A stretch of 64,000 nt of DNA, taken from contig JAEUBA010000002.1 of the NCBI GenBank assembly GCA_018257865.1, positions 248,001 through 312,000 of the forward strand, in the 5' to 3' direction. The position numbers and the translations under genes are program-made. How positions within the stretch are numbered: position 1 is the first letter of the stretch; each line of letters starts with the position of its first letter. This DNA comes from Stereocaulon alpinum. Lineage: Eukaryota > Ascomycota > Lecanoromycetes > Lecanorales > Stereocaulaceae. Positions 11,550 through 22,982 of the stretch are shown piece after piece. The notes beneath the pieces are model-generated. The model was not told where the DNA came from and made no database searches. It saw only the letters and a list, made by a program, of their open reading frames with translations.

Positions 11550-12764
11550 GACTGAGCTTGTTGTTAAAAGCCACTCTCAATACAGCCTCTTGACAAGAAA
11601 AGCTCAAACTGGCGAAGATACGTTGAAGGAATGTCTAACTACATTGAAAACAGTAAATCTTAGGTGTTACCTATTGTTAACTCTATAGGCCCTTTGTGGA
11701 TCATCGACCACCCATCAATCGTAAACAAGAGCTTGAAATTGACAACAGTGTGTGAGAGATCGTGGTAAGCTCGCTGTAGTTCTGTGAGTTGTGCTACGGT
11801 GTTTCAGTCTTGTTGAATGTTGCCCGGTTGTGTGAAAACAACAGAACGTCGGACCCATTGGATTTCTATCTCACCCGCTGGCACGGCACCGCGGACCGAT
11901 CCTTCATTACTAGTAACTATAACCGGTCGCTAAGGTAGGTCAAATTTTCATTACCATTTCTGAACGCTTAAGATATGTAATGTTCTCTTTGATGTACTAG
12001 CTGCGTATAGAACCCACACTTATCCACACATGCAAGAGCTGGGCGTCCTGAGATAGCGGACATTAATTAAGTGGTTATATATCAACCCACATGTGTGGTT
12101 AGTAAGTTGTCAAACGGTCAGCATTCAGACTGCTAACGCATTCGGATCAGTGGCCCCAGTTCTTGGCGTTCCTTTGGCTAATGCAACTCATAATTAGTCC
12201 CGGTAACAGATTGCGTGACCGTGGGGGCTGATTACTGCAGGCTGTGCCCCAATGTCTAAGGTAGGTGCAACTATGAGAACTGCAGGAGCTTCTTCGATCC
12301 ATGCCACATGAAAAGTGGGTCCTGAGCTGACCATCTGCCAGCCCGAAGTACGCCTTATCTTTTCCAACGCCGTGACGTCAAGATAAGAAGCTGAATCTGT
12401 GTACTGGACTGATCCAATTCATACAGCTTTAAGTTTGAGCTCATGTAGAGCTGACTGTTTCCAAGTCGGATAGAGGAGCCGTACTCTTCTACCTACAGCA
12501 TTATGCAGAGTTGTTGAGCGTTGTCCTATCCCGCGTCTACTACACTGATCGACATATTCCGCCTCTATGTTTGCGATCCTCCGCTACTCAAGTGAGGCAC
12601 AGTTCCGTTCAGGGATATCACGCGATTTGTTGCGCCTCATCACTCATAATTTCATTGGCCTATGATGCCGTTCCGATCATTACTGAGTGACTATATAGCA
12701 GTTCTTGCCATCCCATCCTAGCAATTATTAGGCAATCCCTGCAAAACCTCGATACACGACTGAA
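11550..12764. other. Intergenic region upstream of SAT4-type gene
   Basis: 1.2 kb without a supported gene. An AT-rich CTATATAGC near 12690 lies about 75 bp before the next start codon and could be its TATA element. Nothing else stands out. Confidence 0.4.
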
Positions 12765-14156
12765 ATGGCGGCACTGCATCCACCAACGCCAGCAAAAATG
12801 GCTGATAATCGCGGGCCTGGCATTGTCGCTGCAAATTTGGTTGTCGCCATCCTCGGAACTATCGCAGTTGCACTGCGGTTGTTGGCGCGATATGTCCAGA
12901 AGACGGGCTACAAGGCAGATGACATTCTCATACTTCTGGCGCTGGTAATGCTCCCCTCATGTTTTGTGGAGGATTCAGTGACTGATACTGGGTGTTGCAA
13001 GCCGCTCGCATGGGGAATGTGCACTATTACCTTAATATATATGAGGGTCGTCCGATTGAAGCCTTGGTCAACGGGTGCCTAATCAGCTGTCTTCGCTAGG
13101 CGTTCATTACGGCTTGGGAAGGCACATCAACACTATAGTATCGCTACAGAACTTTGCGAAGGAAGGCCAGGTAAACCTCTCCTTCATGGAAAAGGAGCTA
13201 CCATCTAACAAAATAGGCCTTCTATGCCTCCGAGATCATCTGGGCCTGTGCGATTATGTTAATAAAACTGTCCATTCTATCGCTTTACGTCCGACTCTTT
13301 GGCCGCTTGCTCTACCTGCGCCGACTTGCATACGGAATTGGCATTTTCGTGTCGTGCTGGACGATCACGATCGTCCTTGTTCTGGCCTTCCAGTGTCACC
13401 CGGTCAAATATGTCTGGAACAAAGACCCAAGCATCCATGGCACCTGCATCAACCAGTGGCTTTACTTTGTACTCGGTTCCGCACCCAATGTGGCCACCGA
13501 TTTCGCCATCCTCATACTCCCCATGCCGGCAGTATGGGCCCTGCATATGAGTACGGCCCAGAAGATTTCCGTTATTGGTATCCTCTTGCTCGGTTCTCTG
13601 TGAGTATCTGGCGGTGGAATTTTTGGCTGAAGTCTAGTGTCTGACTTTGCAAAGCACCTGTATCATCAGCGTCGTGCGGCTTGCAACCCTCATCACAAGC
13701 AACAATCTTCAAGACGTGACCTGTTCGTCCCCTCTTTTCTGGTCTTCCAAATCCCTGCTGGTCAAGTAATAGCTAATGAGTGAGTACTACGCCTTAGGGG
13801 ACACTAGTTGGGTAGCCATATGGTCCACGGCCGAAGTTTGCCTAGGGGTTGTCGCCGCCTGTCTACCGACCCTCCGCCCTCTCTTCAGCCGCTTTCGCCC
13901 GCCGCCAACGAGCACGCCAGCGAGTGGAGGCAGCAAATATGCCCCTGGAAGATCCGGCAATCTCCTGAATTTGCGTGCGGGTGACAAACGTCCCTTCAAA
14001 CCTTTGGGCAAATCAAGAGACGGTCTATCGAACTATACCTATAGTGCTTCTGCCGCAGCGACGGGGGAAAATCCGGAACAGCTAGGTACAAAAGGTATTC
14101 CTTTGAATGCTATCGAGGTCAACACTTCATGGGAAAATCGGAGGGTTAGGCTCTGA
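12765..14156 (+). CDS. SAT4-family / rhodopsin-domain integral membrane protein (Pth11-like)
   Basis: Seven-helix membrane protein of the fungal rhodopsin-domain (SAT4/Pth11-like) family. Members are candidate receptors at the cell surface, but the ligand and function are unknown. Secure exons: 12765-12944, an exon ending at 13170, 13217-13599, 13655-13715 and 13773-14156. The region 12945-13086 is less certain: a 45-bp exon at 13002-13046 followed by an exon starting at 13087 keeps phase and gives 378 residues in total, but the second intron would be only 40 bp. Family signatures are GVHYGLGRHI, LIKLSILSLYVRLF, the CHP segment of an extracellular loop, and the last helix AEVCLGVVAACLPTLRPLF. 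The C-terminal tail is hydrophilic. A second member lies at 40967. Confidence 0.85.
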
Positions 14157-14492
14157 AAACAGGCGTAAAAAGCCTATCACTGGTCAAAGATGAACACAGA
14201 GTCGCAAACACCATACGTTTGCATGGTAATCAGAAAGGGTATTGTGTAGACTTTCTAGCGGAACGATTATGTGTACCCACCTCATATCTATTGATTGTCC
14301 GGGAGGATTGATTGCAATGTAATGCAAATTCCCTGGAACAAGGTCCAGACAAGATAGAATCCCTTGCGACATACAGTAGTCCAATATATAGAGCAAAATT
14401 ATTAACTATAAGTACCCTCTTTAGTAAATATACCTTGTAGCACCTTGAGCAGTGGCGACTTCTTGCTCGTTCGGCCCGCAAAGCGAACCCGC
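14157..14492. other. Short intergenic region
   Basis: 336 bp between convergent genes. I see no feature beyond the expected 3' UTRs. Confidence 0.4.
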
Positions 14493-15309
14493 TCAAGCAT
14501 CGACCGCCGCGTTTTTGACCACCTCAACTACCTTTTCTGGCATGCTCAACATGACCATATGCCCAGCAGTACATTTCTCAATCTCACTACCAGCGGTCTC
14601 TGCTAGTTGCAACTGCATTGCAGGCGGGATGCAAGCATCGCCTTCGCATACTAGGTACACACTCGGTACATCCTTCCAACCACCATAAGTGACCGTGTCG
14701 TCCCAATCAGCTGCTGGCTGCGATTGTAACTTCTTTACCCACGTCTGCACCACTTCTTCGTCCAGGTCGTTGAATAGAAGTCTTTCTGGCGTTACGCAAT
14801 GCATCGCACCGCCCTGTCATGAGTGTGAGCCCCAGATGTACGCTATAGCTACCTTATCGAAGTTGCCGTTGAGATTGTAGGTCAGAAAATTATCAGACAA
14901 AGCAAAGAAGGAGACATACGTCATAAGCGAAAAATGGCAGAGGACCGTGCTTGAATCCCTCGGGGAATACAGCGCCTGCCAGAAAGACAATCTTGCTCAC
15001 TCCACCCTTTAGGTTTTTCTCTCTGCGAGCTTGGATACCTAACCCCTCGATCGCGTTTGAAGCCAGGAATCCTCCCGCGGAGTGTGGAACGAGCACGACT
15101 GTTTCTCCCATTTCAACAAGCTTGGTCACGGTAGAGCGAATCGCTGCGATATCGTCATGCATACCAGGGTTGCCGGGCGATACAGTACCTGTACTAGGCA
15201 ATCCGATGATGTGTGTAGGATAGCCTTGGGACTGCAGAAGGGAGATCACACGGGCAAAGGGTTCAGTTCCTTCCCAGAAGCCAGGAACGAAGACAATCGT
15301 CGGAGCCAT
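14493..15309 (-). CDS. Alpha/beta hydrolase (esterase-like)
   Basis: Small cytosolic alpha/beta hydrolase. Exons 15309-14920 and 14813-14493 are joined across a 106-bp intron (GTATGT...CATGACAG, phase 0), giving 236 residues. The N-terminal TIVFVPGFWEGTEPF strand-loop carries the oxyanion hole. The nucleophile elbow is PHSAGG, the acid is in CEGDACIPP and the catalytic His in AGHMVML, so the triad is complete. The layout resembles plant methylesterase/hydroxynitrile-lyase-like hydrolases that are common in fungi; the substrate cannot be told. A tiny middle exon inside the intron was considered but lacks a proper acceptor. The start ATG at 15309 lies about 30 bp from an AT-rich TATATATA run near 15340-15350. 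Confidence 0.9.
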
Positions 15310-17376
15310 GTCAGACTATCGAGCCTATCAGTTCTCCACTATATGTATATATATCTATTGGTTACTGGAACAATATATCTGCGAAGGTGGAGGATATCGA
15401 CAAGAAGTGTATGAATGTGATATATAGAGGTATTGATGGATGAAAGATACAATCAAAATCCGAACCCTAATTAACTAGGAGGAGAGCCAAGGAAGATCAA
15501 CGCGGCCGAAGGCAGAAGGATTGCAGTACGGTGTGATGCCAAGAAATTCGAAACGACCGGCGATCAGCGAGTGCGTTGCTGTGCCAGGATCTGCGACCGT
15601 ATTAGGATGGTAGGAGTCGACGTGCATCATTGTAAGCCAAGCTCGGCAGGCACAGCATTTAGCGTAGCAGCCGATGATCCATATCATGTACGAAGGCGGA
15701 CTTGCGGCTAAAGCTATGATTCATGCTTGCTTGAAATGGCATGTTCCGCGCTAGACCTCTACTGGATTTCGATTTCTGGGAATGTGCATTCGTATAGAAA
15801 GGGTATTAGTATGTCGTTGTTTGGGGGTCTTGTAGTATTTAGACCATTGATGGGTACCTAAATTCCATGCCGCTGGTGAAGCCGGGATTGGATAGGTGGT
15901 GCGAGAATCGGCGGCAGACACTGGATTGAGGAGAGCTTTTAAGCGTGAAATTTCGCTGTTAGGGGAACCGAGGAGCTGCTGGAGAGGTTTGCTGGCGATG
16001 TGTGGGCGTATTCATTCGTGATGTGTGAGATATCTTGTTAGGCTGGCGAGTGCTTCTGTCGAGAGAATATCGATGGCAAACATCTTCAATTCGCTGTGTC
16101 TATTGCTAGCGACATATCGAGGGATTGATCGCTTTTTTTCAGTCACAATTCATAAGAAGGCATTAGGTGGGACTCTTTGGCTCAATAGAGCCAGCACATG
16201 GTCGTGATGCCTCTGGAAATAGCAAAGTCAGTATGGCCTGCTAAGTCGCATGTAAATGACCCAGGACATTATTCATTCGAAACCACAGAAAGAACTTGGC
16301 TATGCTACCAAAAAAGAAACCGAAATCTTTGATATCCACGTCTACTGGGTAGGGTTCTCGGCTTGTGGGAGCTTTGAAAGAGCGCAATTGTGCTCAATGC
16401 CAAGGTTCCCAAAACTCTGATATATTCGATTATTTTCTATTACAGTAACATCTGAGCCAACGGTGACTCATACATGAAAAACTCGATTCAGAGTTTTCGT
16501 GACTCACAATCCACGGGCAAAATTGGAATGTGAAAATTTGGAAATTCTGAATTACAATCCGAAGGCGTTGCGGCATGCTGGCGATGGAACGCATTCGAAA
16601 CATTGCAATACTGCACTCCAGGAACAGCATGGAACTTGAAAACAGAAGCCAGCTCAGTCTAACGGTCAGTACTGATTGTTGACGAAAGGCTAGAACCGTG
16701 AATTTATGTACACTAGCTTTTACAGATTGTAGTTCTGGGAACCGATAACAACTTTGCGACTTTCATTCACGGCTATGTGAAAGACATGGAACATAGTCCT
16801 ATACTCACTGAAAGAGCCGTAGCCCAGTAATCGTGAGTATTGGAAGCCACCTCGTCTTATGGAATCTCTAATGACTCTCTGATGAATCTCCGATGTATCT
16901 CTGATGTTCGAATTTCTATCCTCAACGCCGCTCGTTTGGAAAATTAGGACCCGGCGATTTCTCGTCTAGCGAGGTAGTAAGAGTACTTTGTTGGTCGCTT
17001 GACTGGTGTGCCAAGCTGAGAACAATAGGATTGTTTGGTAGCGAGCCGTGAAGGCTGCGAAAATTCAGCTCGGCAGCACTCAAACCGAAATTTTCCGAGA
17101 AAAATTCGCTGCGGAAAAAAATTCACTTCGAGAGAATTATCCACAGACTAATATATAAACCCCGCCCACAGTCCTGACTTTCTTCCTTTCTTTTTTTTTT
17201 TTCTTCATCCCACAAGTTCATTCTCTGACTTCAGCAAGTTGTTATACTTTCACTGTACACCATCACCAACACGAACATAACACAAGCACTGGTTATCTAC
17301 GCGGACTCGGATCGAAGTCTTGGGAATTCCTAGACCGAGAGAACAGTTTGGCAAAATCAATTCACCAGCAGTCATC
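15310..17376. other. AT-rich gene-poor region
   Basis: 2 kb with no supported gene. Open frames are short and lack similarity I can recognise. Its last 250 bp form the promoter and leader of the next gene (see 17151). Confidence 0.5.
17151..17206 (+). promoter_or_regulatory. TATA box and CT-rich tract of the 17377 gene
   Basis: A textbook TATATAAA at 17152-17159 is followed about 20 bp later by a pyrimidine tract with 14 T in a row at about 17190-17203. This pairing of TATA box and CT block just before the transcription start is typical of strongly expressed filamentous-fungal genes. The start codon is about 220 bp downstream, leaving room for a long 5' UTR. Confidence 0.6.
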
Positions 17377-18444
17377 ATGAACGGGATCGGGGCTTTTGGA
17401 GGGAGGCAGTTGGCCTGGGCGGGTCATGGGATGGCACAGTCGCAGGTGATGAACCCACTGTACCAAGGGTACGGGGTAGGGGTGCTGGCATGTGGGCAGC
17501 AGGCGGCAATGGCGAGAGGCAGGGCGTTGATGGAAGAGGCGAGGAGGGATCAGGCAAGGAGGGGTTTCGGAACGAGGAGAGAGGTGGCGAGAATGAATGA
17601 CCCAGTGGATGCGTTGTCAGATCTTTTTGCGAAGTGTACTATAGATGAGGATAGGAACTTCGACAGTACTAAGCAATCACTCACAAAGATGCAAAACACC
17701 ATGGGTGGGCATGGTCACATCTCGAGCAGATTAGCTGGTACTGAACGGTGGACACTCCCAAGGATGCTAACCATGTGGCAGCATGACATCCCGAGGATAC
17801 CGGAGCCACCGCCCGTTAGAAGGACGCAAACCACGGTGGCGCAGCACTGTGACGTCCAAGGCGGATCGGCAACCCAGCAAGTCGAAAGGTACGAGGGAAA
17901 CCTGAGCTTGCTAATGCAGGAATTTGTGGCCAAAGCGAGACACGAGTTCATCCTTACCGGCACCTGGCCCACGAGGGCAGAGGATGCGGCACTCCAATTG
18001 GCGACTAGGTTAGACGGGCTAGAGTGGGAGCTAGTCAAAGCCAGACCTGATTACCTAGACGAACTAGACGAGACATGGATGACGAGACCACGCTTCGCAA
18101 AGGAAGAAAGGATTTTCCAAGTTGTATGGGAATATGTGACAGGTAAAGCAAGAAGGTGGGATGTTTCCAACAAGCACCAATTGGTCCTTTACCCAGCTAC
18201 CAAAGACAGACCAGAACATATGCAGCGGGAATGGAAACTCAAAGACACCCGGCACGAAGCGTGCTACAATCCCACCAATCCGACAGGCAACAAAACCATA
18301 TACCTACCACGAATTCCATCCGTGACGAGACCACAAAAGCTCTATCAGAGAAATGAGTATCGCAAGTACAGACGAGAAATCCGATTTCCATCTGAGCTTC
18401 GAGGTCCGACCGTTCCAAAGCCTCGACAAGTTACCTCCTTCTGA
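17377..18444 (+). CDS. Hypothetical protein, orphan
   Basis: Encodes 355 residues from the ATG at 17377. The open frame reaches further upstream, but only through a TTG, and ATCATGAA is a good context. I do not recognise the family. The first 80 residues are rich in Gly, Ala, Met and Arg. The middle (about 190-270) looks helical, with repeated Trp/Leu-Glu motifs. The C-terminus is basic (KYRREIRF). There is no signal peptide and no clear membrane segment. A strong TATA/CT-rich promoter upstream argues for real expression. A 62-bp minisatellite begins about 180 bp after the stop, which suggests fast-evolving accessory DNA. It could be a lineage-specific gene. Confidence 0.6.
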   Translation: MNGIGAFGGRQLAWAGHGMAQSQVMNPLYQGYGVGVLACGQQAAMARGRALMEEARRDQARRGFGTRREVARMNDPVDALSDLFAKCTIDEDRNFDSTKQSLTKMQNTMGGHGHISSRLAGTERWTLPRMLTMWQHDIPRIPEPPPVRRTQTTVAQHCDVQGGSATQQVERYEGNLSLLMQEFVAKARHEFILTGTWPTRAEDAALQLATRLDGLEWELVKARPDYLDELDETWMTRPRFAKEERIFQVVWEYVTGKARRWDVSNKHQLVLYPATKDRPEHMQREWKLKDTRHEACYNPTNPTGNKTIYLPRIPSVTRPQKLYQRNEYRKYRREIRFPSELRGPTVPKPRQVTSF

Positions 18445-18626
18445 CGGACTGCACTCGGTACCACAGCGACCAGTGGCCGAATAACTCCGAAGATCGAACA
18501 ACTGGGGACTCACCCACCTGCCGGTTCTACCGCCTCCATGCCGGTCCAGCTACCCAGACCACCACAATGAGGACATCCCCAGAGAACATACAACATATGC
18601 TCACACTACCACAATATCCGTGGGGT

Positions 18627-19140
18627 GCACTAGTCTCAAACATCCACCAGACCACATACCAAACAGCCTCCCACAGCATCCACAGCATGCACTGGTCTCG
18701 AACATCCACCAGACCACATACCAAACAAACTCCCACAGCATCCGCGGCATGCACTGGTCTCGAACATCCACCAGACCATATACCAAACAAACTCCCACAG
18801 CATCCGCGGCATGCACTGGTCTCGAACATCCACCAGACCACATACCAAACAAACTCCCACAGCATCCGCGGCATGCACTGGTCTCAGACATCCACTAGAC
18901 CACATACCAAACAAACTCCCACAGCATCCGCGGCATGCACTGGTCTCAGACATCCACTAGACCACATACCAAACAAACTCCCACAGCATCCGCGGCATGC
19001 ACTGGTCTCGAACATCCACCAGACCATATACCAAACAAACTCCCACAGCATCCGCGGCATGCACTGGTCTCAGACATCCGCCAGACCACATACCAAACAA
19101 ACTCCAACAGCATCCGCGCAACGCACTGGTCTTGCAAGCA
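18627..19140. repeat. 62-bp tandem repeat (minisatellite), 8 units
   Basis: Eight near-identical 62-bp units start at 18627, 18689, 18751, 18813, 18875, 18937, 18999 and 19061, with a decayed ninth at 19123. Each begins GCACTGGTCTC and contains CCAGACCACATACC and CAGCATCCGCGGCAT. Differences between units include CCAC to CCAT and CACCAG to CACTAG, that is C-to-T before A. Since 62 is not a multiple of three, translation of the array cycles through all frames and stays open in several frames on both strands, which creates long artificial open frames. Confidence 0.95.
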
Positions 19141-19296
19141 CCCACTAAGCTAAACCTGCGGTTCACACGAATGGCATCTGCAGGCTGCAAGGGGCTGCCA
19201 ACCCGAGCAGCTAGCCAAACGCAAGCCACGCACAGCACGGATGGCGGAGTATATCGGGAGTCAACCCAGCCCTCTGAGCATCAAACCACAACCGCC

Positions 19297-19665
19297 GCGG
19301 CTTCTCAGCTTCTACCACTACCACCATATCACCACATCGCCACATCGCCACATCGCCACATCGCCACATCGCCAGATCACTACATCACCACATCACCACA
19401 TCGCCACGCATCTACCATATCAACTACTCTTTCTAAAATCCAGGCGATCTCTAGCGTCATAGAACCTGAGCCAACGTCGGGAGGGACCCGATTGACTGCC
19501 GTTTCCTCACAGTCTTTTACCAAACATCAGTACCACATCGGCTTCTCAGCCTCGACCACTTCCGCAACACCACCACTTCTGTCTCAAATCCAGGCGATCT
19601 CTAGCGTCAAAGAACCTGAGCCAACGTCGGGAGGGACCCGATTGACTGCCGTTTCTCACAGTCCT
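19297..19665. repeat. 150-bp duplicated segment
   Basis: A segment of about 78 bp starting AAATCCAGGCGATCTCTAGC at 19436 recurs at 19586, 150 bp apart, with only a few differences. The flanking CGGCTTCTCAGC stretch also occurs before both copies (about 19297 and 19540). This is a tandem duplication whose first unit was expanded by the octamer microsatellite. Confidence 0.85.
19333..19412. repeat. Octamer microsatellite (CACATCGC)n
   Basis: Five perfect CACATCGC units from 19333 to 19372 are followed by five imperfect ones (CAGATCAC, TACATCAC, CACATCAC, CACATCGC, CACGCATC). It is a simple tandem repeat embedded in the first copy of a larger duplication (see 19297). Confidence 0.9.
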
Positions 19666-19899
19666 TCACAACAAAGAATAAAAGTATCCCACTCATCCCG
19701 AGCGTTAAGACCAAGGGCTCTGGTGGGAGGCGCTGAACAGGGTAGCGCCCCCTCAGCAATGGACTGGCACCTTTACGTGGTGCTGAGGATAAGTAGCTTT
19801 GCTTGCAAGGTGAAACTAAGACCAGTCCTGGACACAATGCCTGTCATATTGTGCTATAAACATGTGCGATGGCGTAAGGTCAGATAGGCAAGTGCTCCA

Positions 19900-21960
19900 A
19901 CCCTTTTTGTACTCCACTCATCGCTAATCTTCCGTAGCCCGCAATGCCATGTGGTGCTGCTATCTTGGCGGTCAAGCATGTCGTGGATTCCTTAGTCAGC
20001 AGAGAAGCGTAGGTATCGTCCATCGAGTCCGACGTGGTAGCAGCTACCGACCGCTACTGACGGAAGTGGGGTCCGAGTCCTGAAGCGAATTAAACGGATG
20101 GTGGGGCCTTGCATCAGGCAATGGTCTCCCTGAGCCGGAGCTACAAATTTCAGTTCTCTTACCCTAGTATAATTAGCGAAACAAAGAATTGAATCTTCTT
20201 CGCTTTCATTGCCATCTCCCTGATGGCCGCAGGCATCGGAGCAGGATGCAGAGCCTGACAACAACATCATGTTCAGGATTGTACTTCCAACAGCAGACTG
20301 CTGTGCACACGCGGGAAAGCTTTTACAGCAGACATTTCTCCTACGGTAGCCGAGACGCCAACATGACAAGGTAGGAAATGAAGTCCGCTGCTTGGAGAAA
20401 ACGTGAAATAGCCAATAGCTATGGTGGCAATAGGAAGCTCCATAGGATGCAAGGTCGTGAACAAGTGTTGTGTGTCTTCCTCCGCCGCTCTCAGATATAC
20501 ACCAAGATTGGTGGAGACGTCGACCGAGAAGTAAATTGATGTTTGCCTTCGGTCGCGGGCTAGTGGCCCCGAAAGTGCCCCGAAACTAGGCCCTGTTTCG
20601 AACGGCATTCCGCGCGAAGCCCCACCAAATGTTGCTGAGTAAGCTACGCACCTTCAGTGACCACCATATGCGCGTGGATCTTTCAATGATGATCATGATC
20701 TTGGGGACTTTCATGGTGGTTTTTGGGTGTCATTACCATTGGGACTGGAGGATTCGTCCGCATTTCTTATATCAATTCTCCTTCTATTCCAATCTCGTTA
20801 ATATATTAGCTTTCAGGCCTGTTGCTTTGTCAACCTCTAGCGCGCCACCACCTAGAGCACATAAGTAGCCGGCACCCCCTTTAGAGAATCTACAACTTAC
20901 CTCCAATACGCTGAAGAATCTATCTCAGCTTCGAATTCATTGACCCGATCACACGAATTGCATAGCGTGCTGACACACAACAGGCAATTGTCATCATCGG
21001 CTAATAATCAAGTAGCTTCCCTCCCATCCATCGTCTCCACCTACAGAGTACTGACTGAGAGGATACTAAGAAGAGCTGCCGTCTTGACGAAATGAGTGGT
21101 ATGTATGTATATAGATGTATAGTGCTGGATGCTCCACTGATGTACCAAGGACAAGACAGATATTGAAAATGATTGGTTTCTTGATGAGGAAAATATTGAA
21201 GAAGGACTATCAAGATTGGGGAGCTAAGTGGTTCGATAAGTACCATTATGGGATAAGAAGCTTTCTTGTATACCCAGAAGACCCAAAGGGCTCCATCCTT
21301 CTGCCAATCACGTGTGTCCACGCGCCTCGTATCTCATTGTATTCCGTCGTGCCGTGCCTTCGACGTCAAGACTTCGCCCACCTTAAACTGAAACGCCAAC
21401 AAAAACCTTGGGAAATGCTGATATTCCTCCGTGAGCAGGTCGGAATTTTGTCAACGGGGGAGGCAGAGCTGGGACTGAAGAATCGGGAATACTACTGGTG
21501 CTGCGGCTGCTGCCTTCAACCCTCAAACGCCTGGAGTTCTCGATGCCAAGTGTGTTGGTCTAACAGTGGTGCATTTCGGAAACGCCAACTTCATGCTATA
21601 TCGAGCAACAAATCTTCGGCACCACTCCATAGGGCCCGCTACAATATCCCTTGAGTGCGACAGGAGAATAGGACGGATCGTAGCTGAGGTTATCCTTTGG
21701 TGTTTCGTGTGCACGCATATTGGCGAGTGTCTGCACTGAGCCGCTAGCCTCTGGTAAGCCAGGGCCCGTATCGTTTGGCCTTGCATTCCAGTCATCATCA
21801 GTCCACTCTGGCCAATGAGAGCATGGTCACCTGTTCATTGCATTTTTCGGAGCGCGCGATACATATGTAATTGAATGGCAAGGTAAATGACAAAGACTGA
21901 AACTGCCTTCTATCACTTCGTCAACCCTTGATCATCTTATTTCACTTTTCGTTTCTCTCA
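19900..21960. other. Gene-poor accessory region
   Basis: 2 kb with no secure gene. One plus-strand frame at 21115-21654 (ATG start, 179 residues) has a Cys-rich end, WCCGCC then CQVC, that recalls a zinc-ribbon found in many fungal unknowns. It may be a fragment or a chance frame. A sequence near 20810-20910 is similar to one near 33500-33575 (possible old dispersed repeat). Confidence 0.4.
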
Positions 21961-22620
21961 TTACTCTCGACACTGAAATATGAGGGGCCCAATGCTTGTT
22001 TTATCAATTCTGATCGCCTCATGTGGGGCACAGCCAAATCTGACCTTCCTTCCATCTAATGCGCTCTCGCTACCCTCCGGGTGCAAAACCTGATCCTTTG
22101 TTCCATACTCCCACCATCGAATAACGTCCCAATGAATTCGTGGCTTACTGGCCAGACGCAATACGAAGTCGTCTCCTGGCCAGAGGCCGTCGACACCACA
22201 TGCATCGAACTCGGCTGTGGGACCACTGGCATAGTCTGGGTCACAGTTGGCTAGAGGTCTACCACCAGTCTCCGTACGACTTCGACTAAATGGCGCTGAG
22301 AGAGTGAGGGGAGTGTTGGGGAGGAGAGTATGGAAGAGTTGTTCGTTGAGAGGCACAGTGACTTTCGAGGGCGGTGGTATGCGGCAGTGCGTTCTGGCCC
22401 TTTGTCTGATCTCGCAGCCACTGGTCAAGGACGTTATTGTGAATGCACCGCAGACCAGCATCAGCGAGGGGGAGAGGTCATCCGCATATATGGTGATAGG
22501 GTCCGAATGTTGTGATGTTATGATCAGATTTAAGTTCGGTGCTTGCGGATTGGCATATGAATGCGTCGCTGGGGAAATAGAGATGGAGACTAAGATGATT
22601 GGCTTAGATTGGGCGTCCAT
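21961..22620 (-). CDS. Hypothetical protein, fungal family
   Basis: Single exon of 219 residues with ATG at 22620. No signal peptide or membrane segment is evident. The N-terminal half looks beta-rich (LVSISISPATHSY, NLNLIITSQHSDPITIYADDL). The C-terminal half holds CDPDYASGPTAEFDACGVDGLWPGDDFVLRLASK-type text, with a Trp-rich stretch WDVIRWWEYG that I associate with an uncharacterised fungal family. I cannot give a function. The frame is long for a gene-poor region and composition fits coding DNA. Confidence 0.65.
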   Translation of the reverse strand: MDAQSKPIILVSISISPATHSYANPQAPNLNLIITSQHSDPITIYADDLSPSLMLVCGAFTITSLTSGCEIRQRARTHCRIPPPSKVTVPLNEQLFHTLLPNTPLTLSAPFSRSRTETGGRPLANCDPDYASGPTAEFDACGVDGLWPGDDFVLRLASKPRIHWDVIRWWEYGTKDQVLHPEGSESALDGRKVRFGCAPHEAIRIDKTSIGPLIFQCRE

Positions 22621-22982
22621 TATCTTTCTTCTATTGCGGATTAACTTGATCGTAATGTTTACGCTATCCTATAGGTGAAAGCACAATTCATAAATCTGTG
22701 TTTCTGGGCTGTTGGCCTGGAACAAGGGTAGTGTCAGATACCACTGCACTAGGTAGTTCACCGGCAAAAGATTACACCTTAACACAATACAAGTTCTGCC
22801 CTACAGGGCTGTGATCCAAGCGCTAACGGATGATCTCGTTGCCCGAAATGCGAAATTCCACCGCCGGAAAATCAGGCGCGGGAAATGAGGTGAGGTGAGT
22901 ATGATATTGCGGGAATCCGACGGAAGGAGTCACTGTCAGGTTAATTCCCATCAAGCCGCGGGCTCTAGCTCCTGTCCTCGTG

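Noticed and set aside
18627..19140. CRISPR-like array
   Set aside because: The units are contiguous 62-mers without unique spacers, in a eukaryotic genome. It is a minisatellite.
18997..19887. 296-codon open frame on the plus strand through the minisatellite
   Set aside because: It begins inside the 62-bp repeat, runs through the octamer and the duplication, and equally long frames exist in other frames and on the other strand. It is a product of a stop-free repeat.
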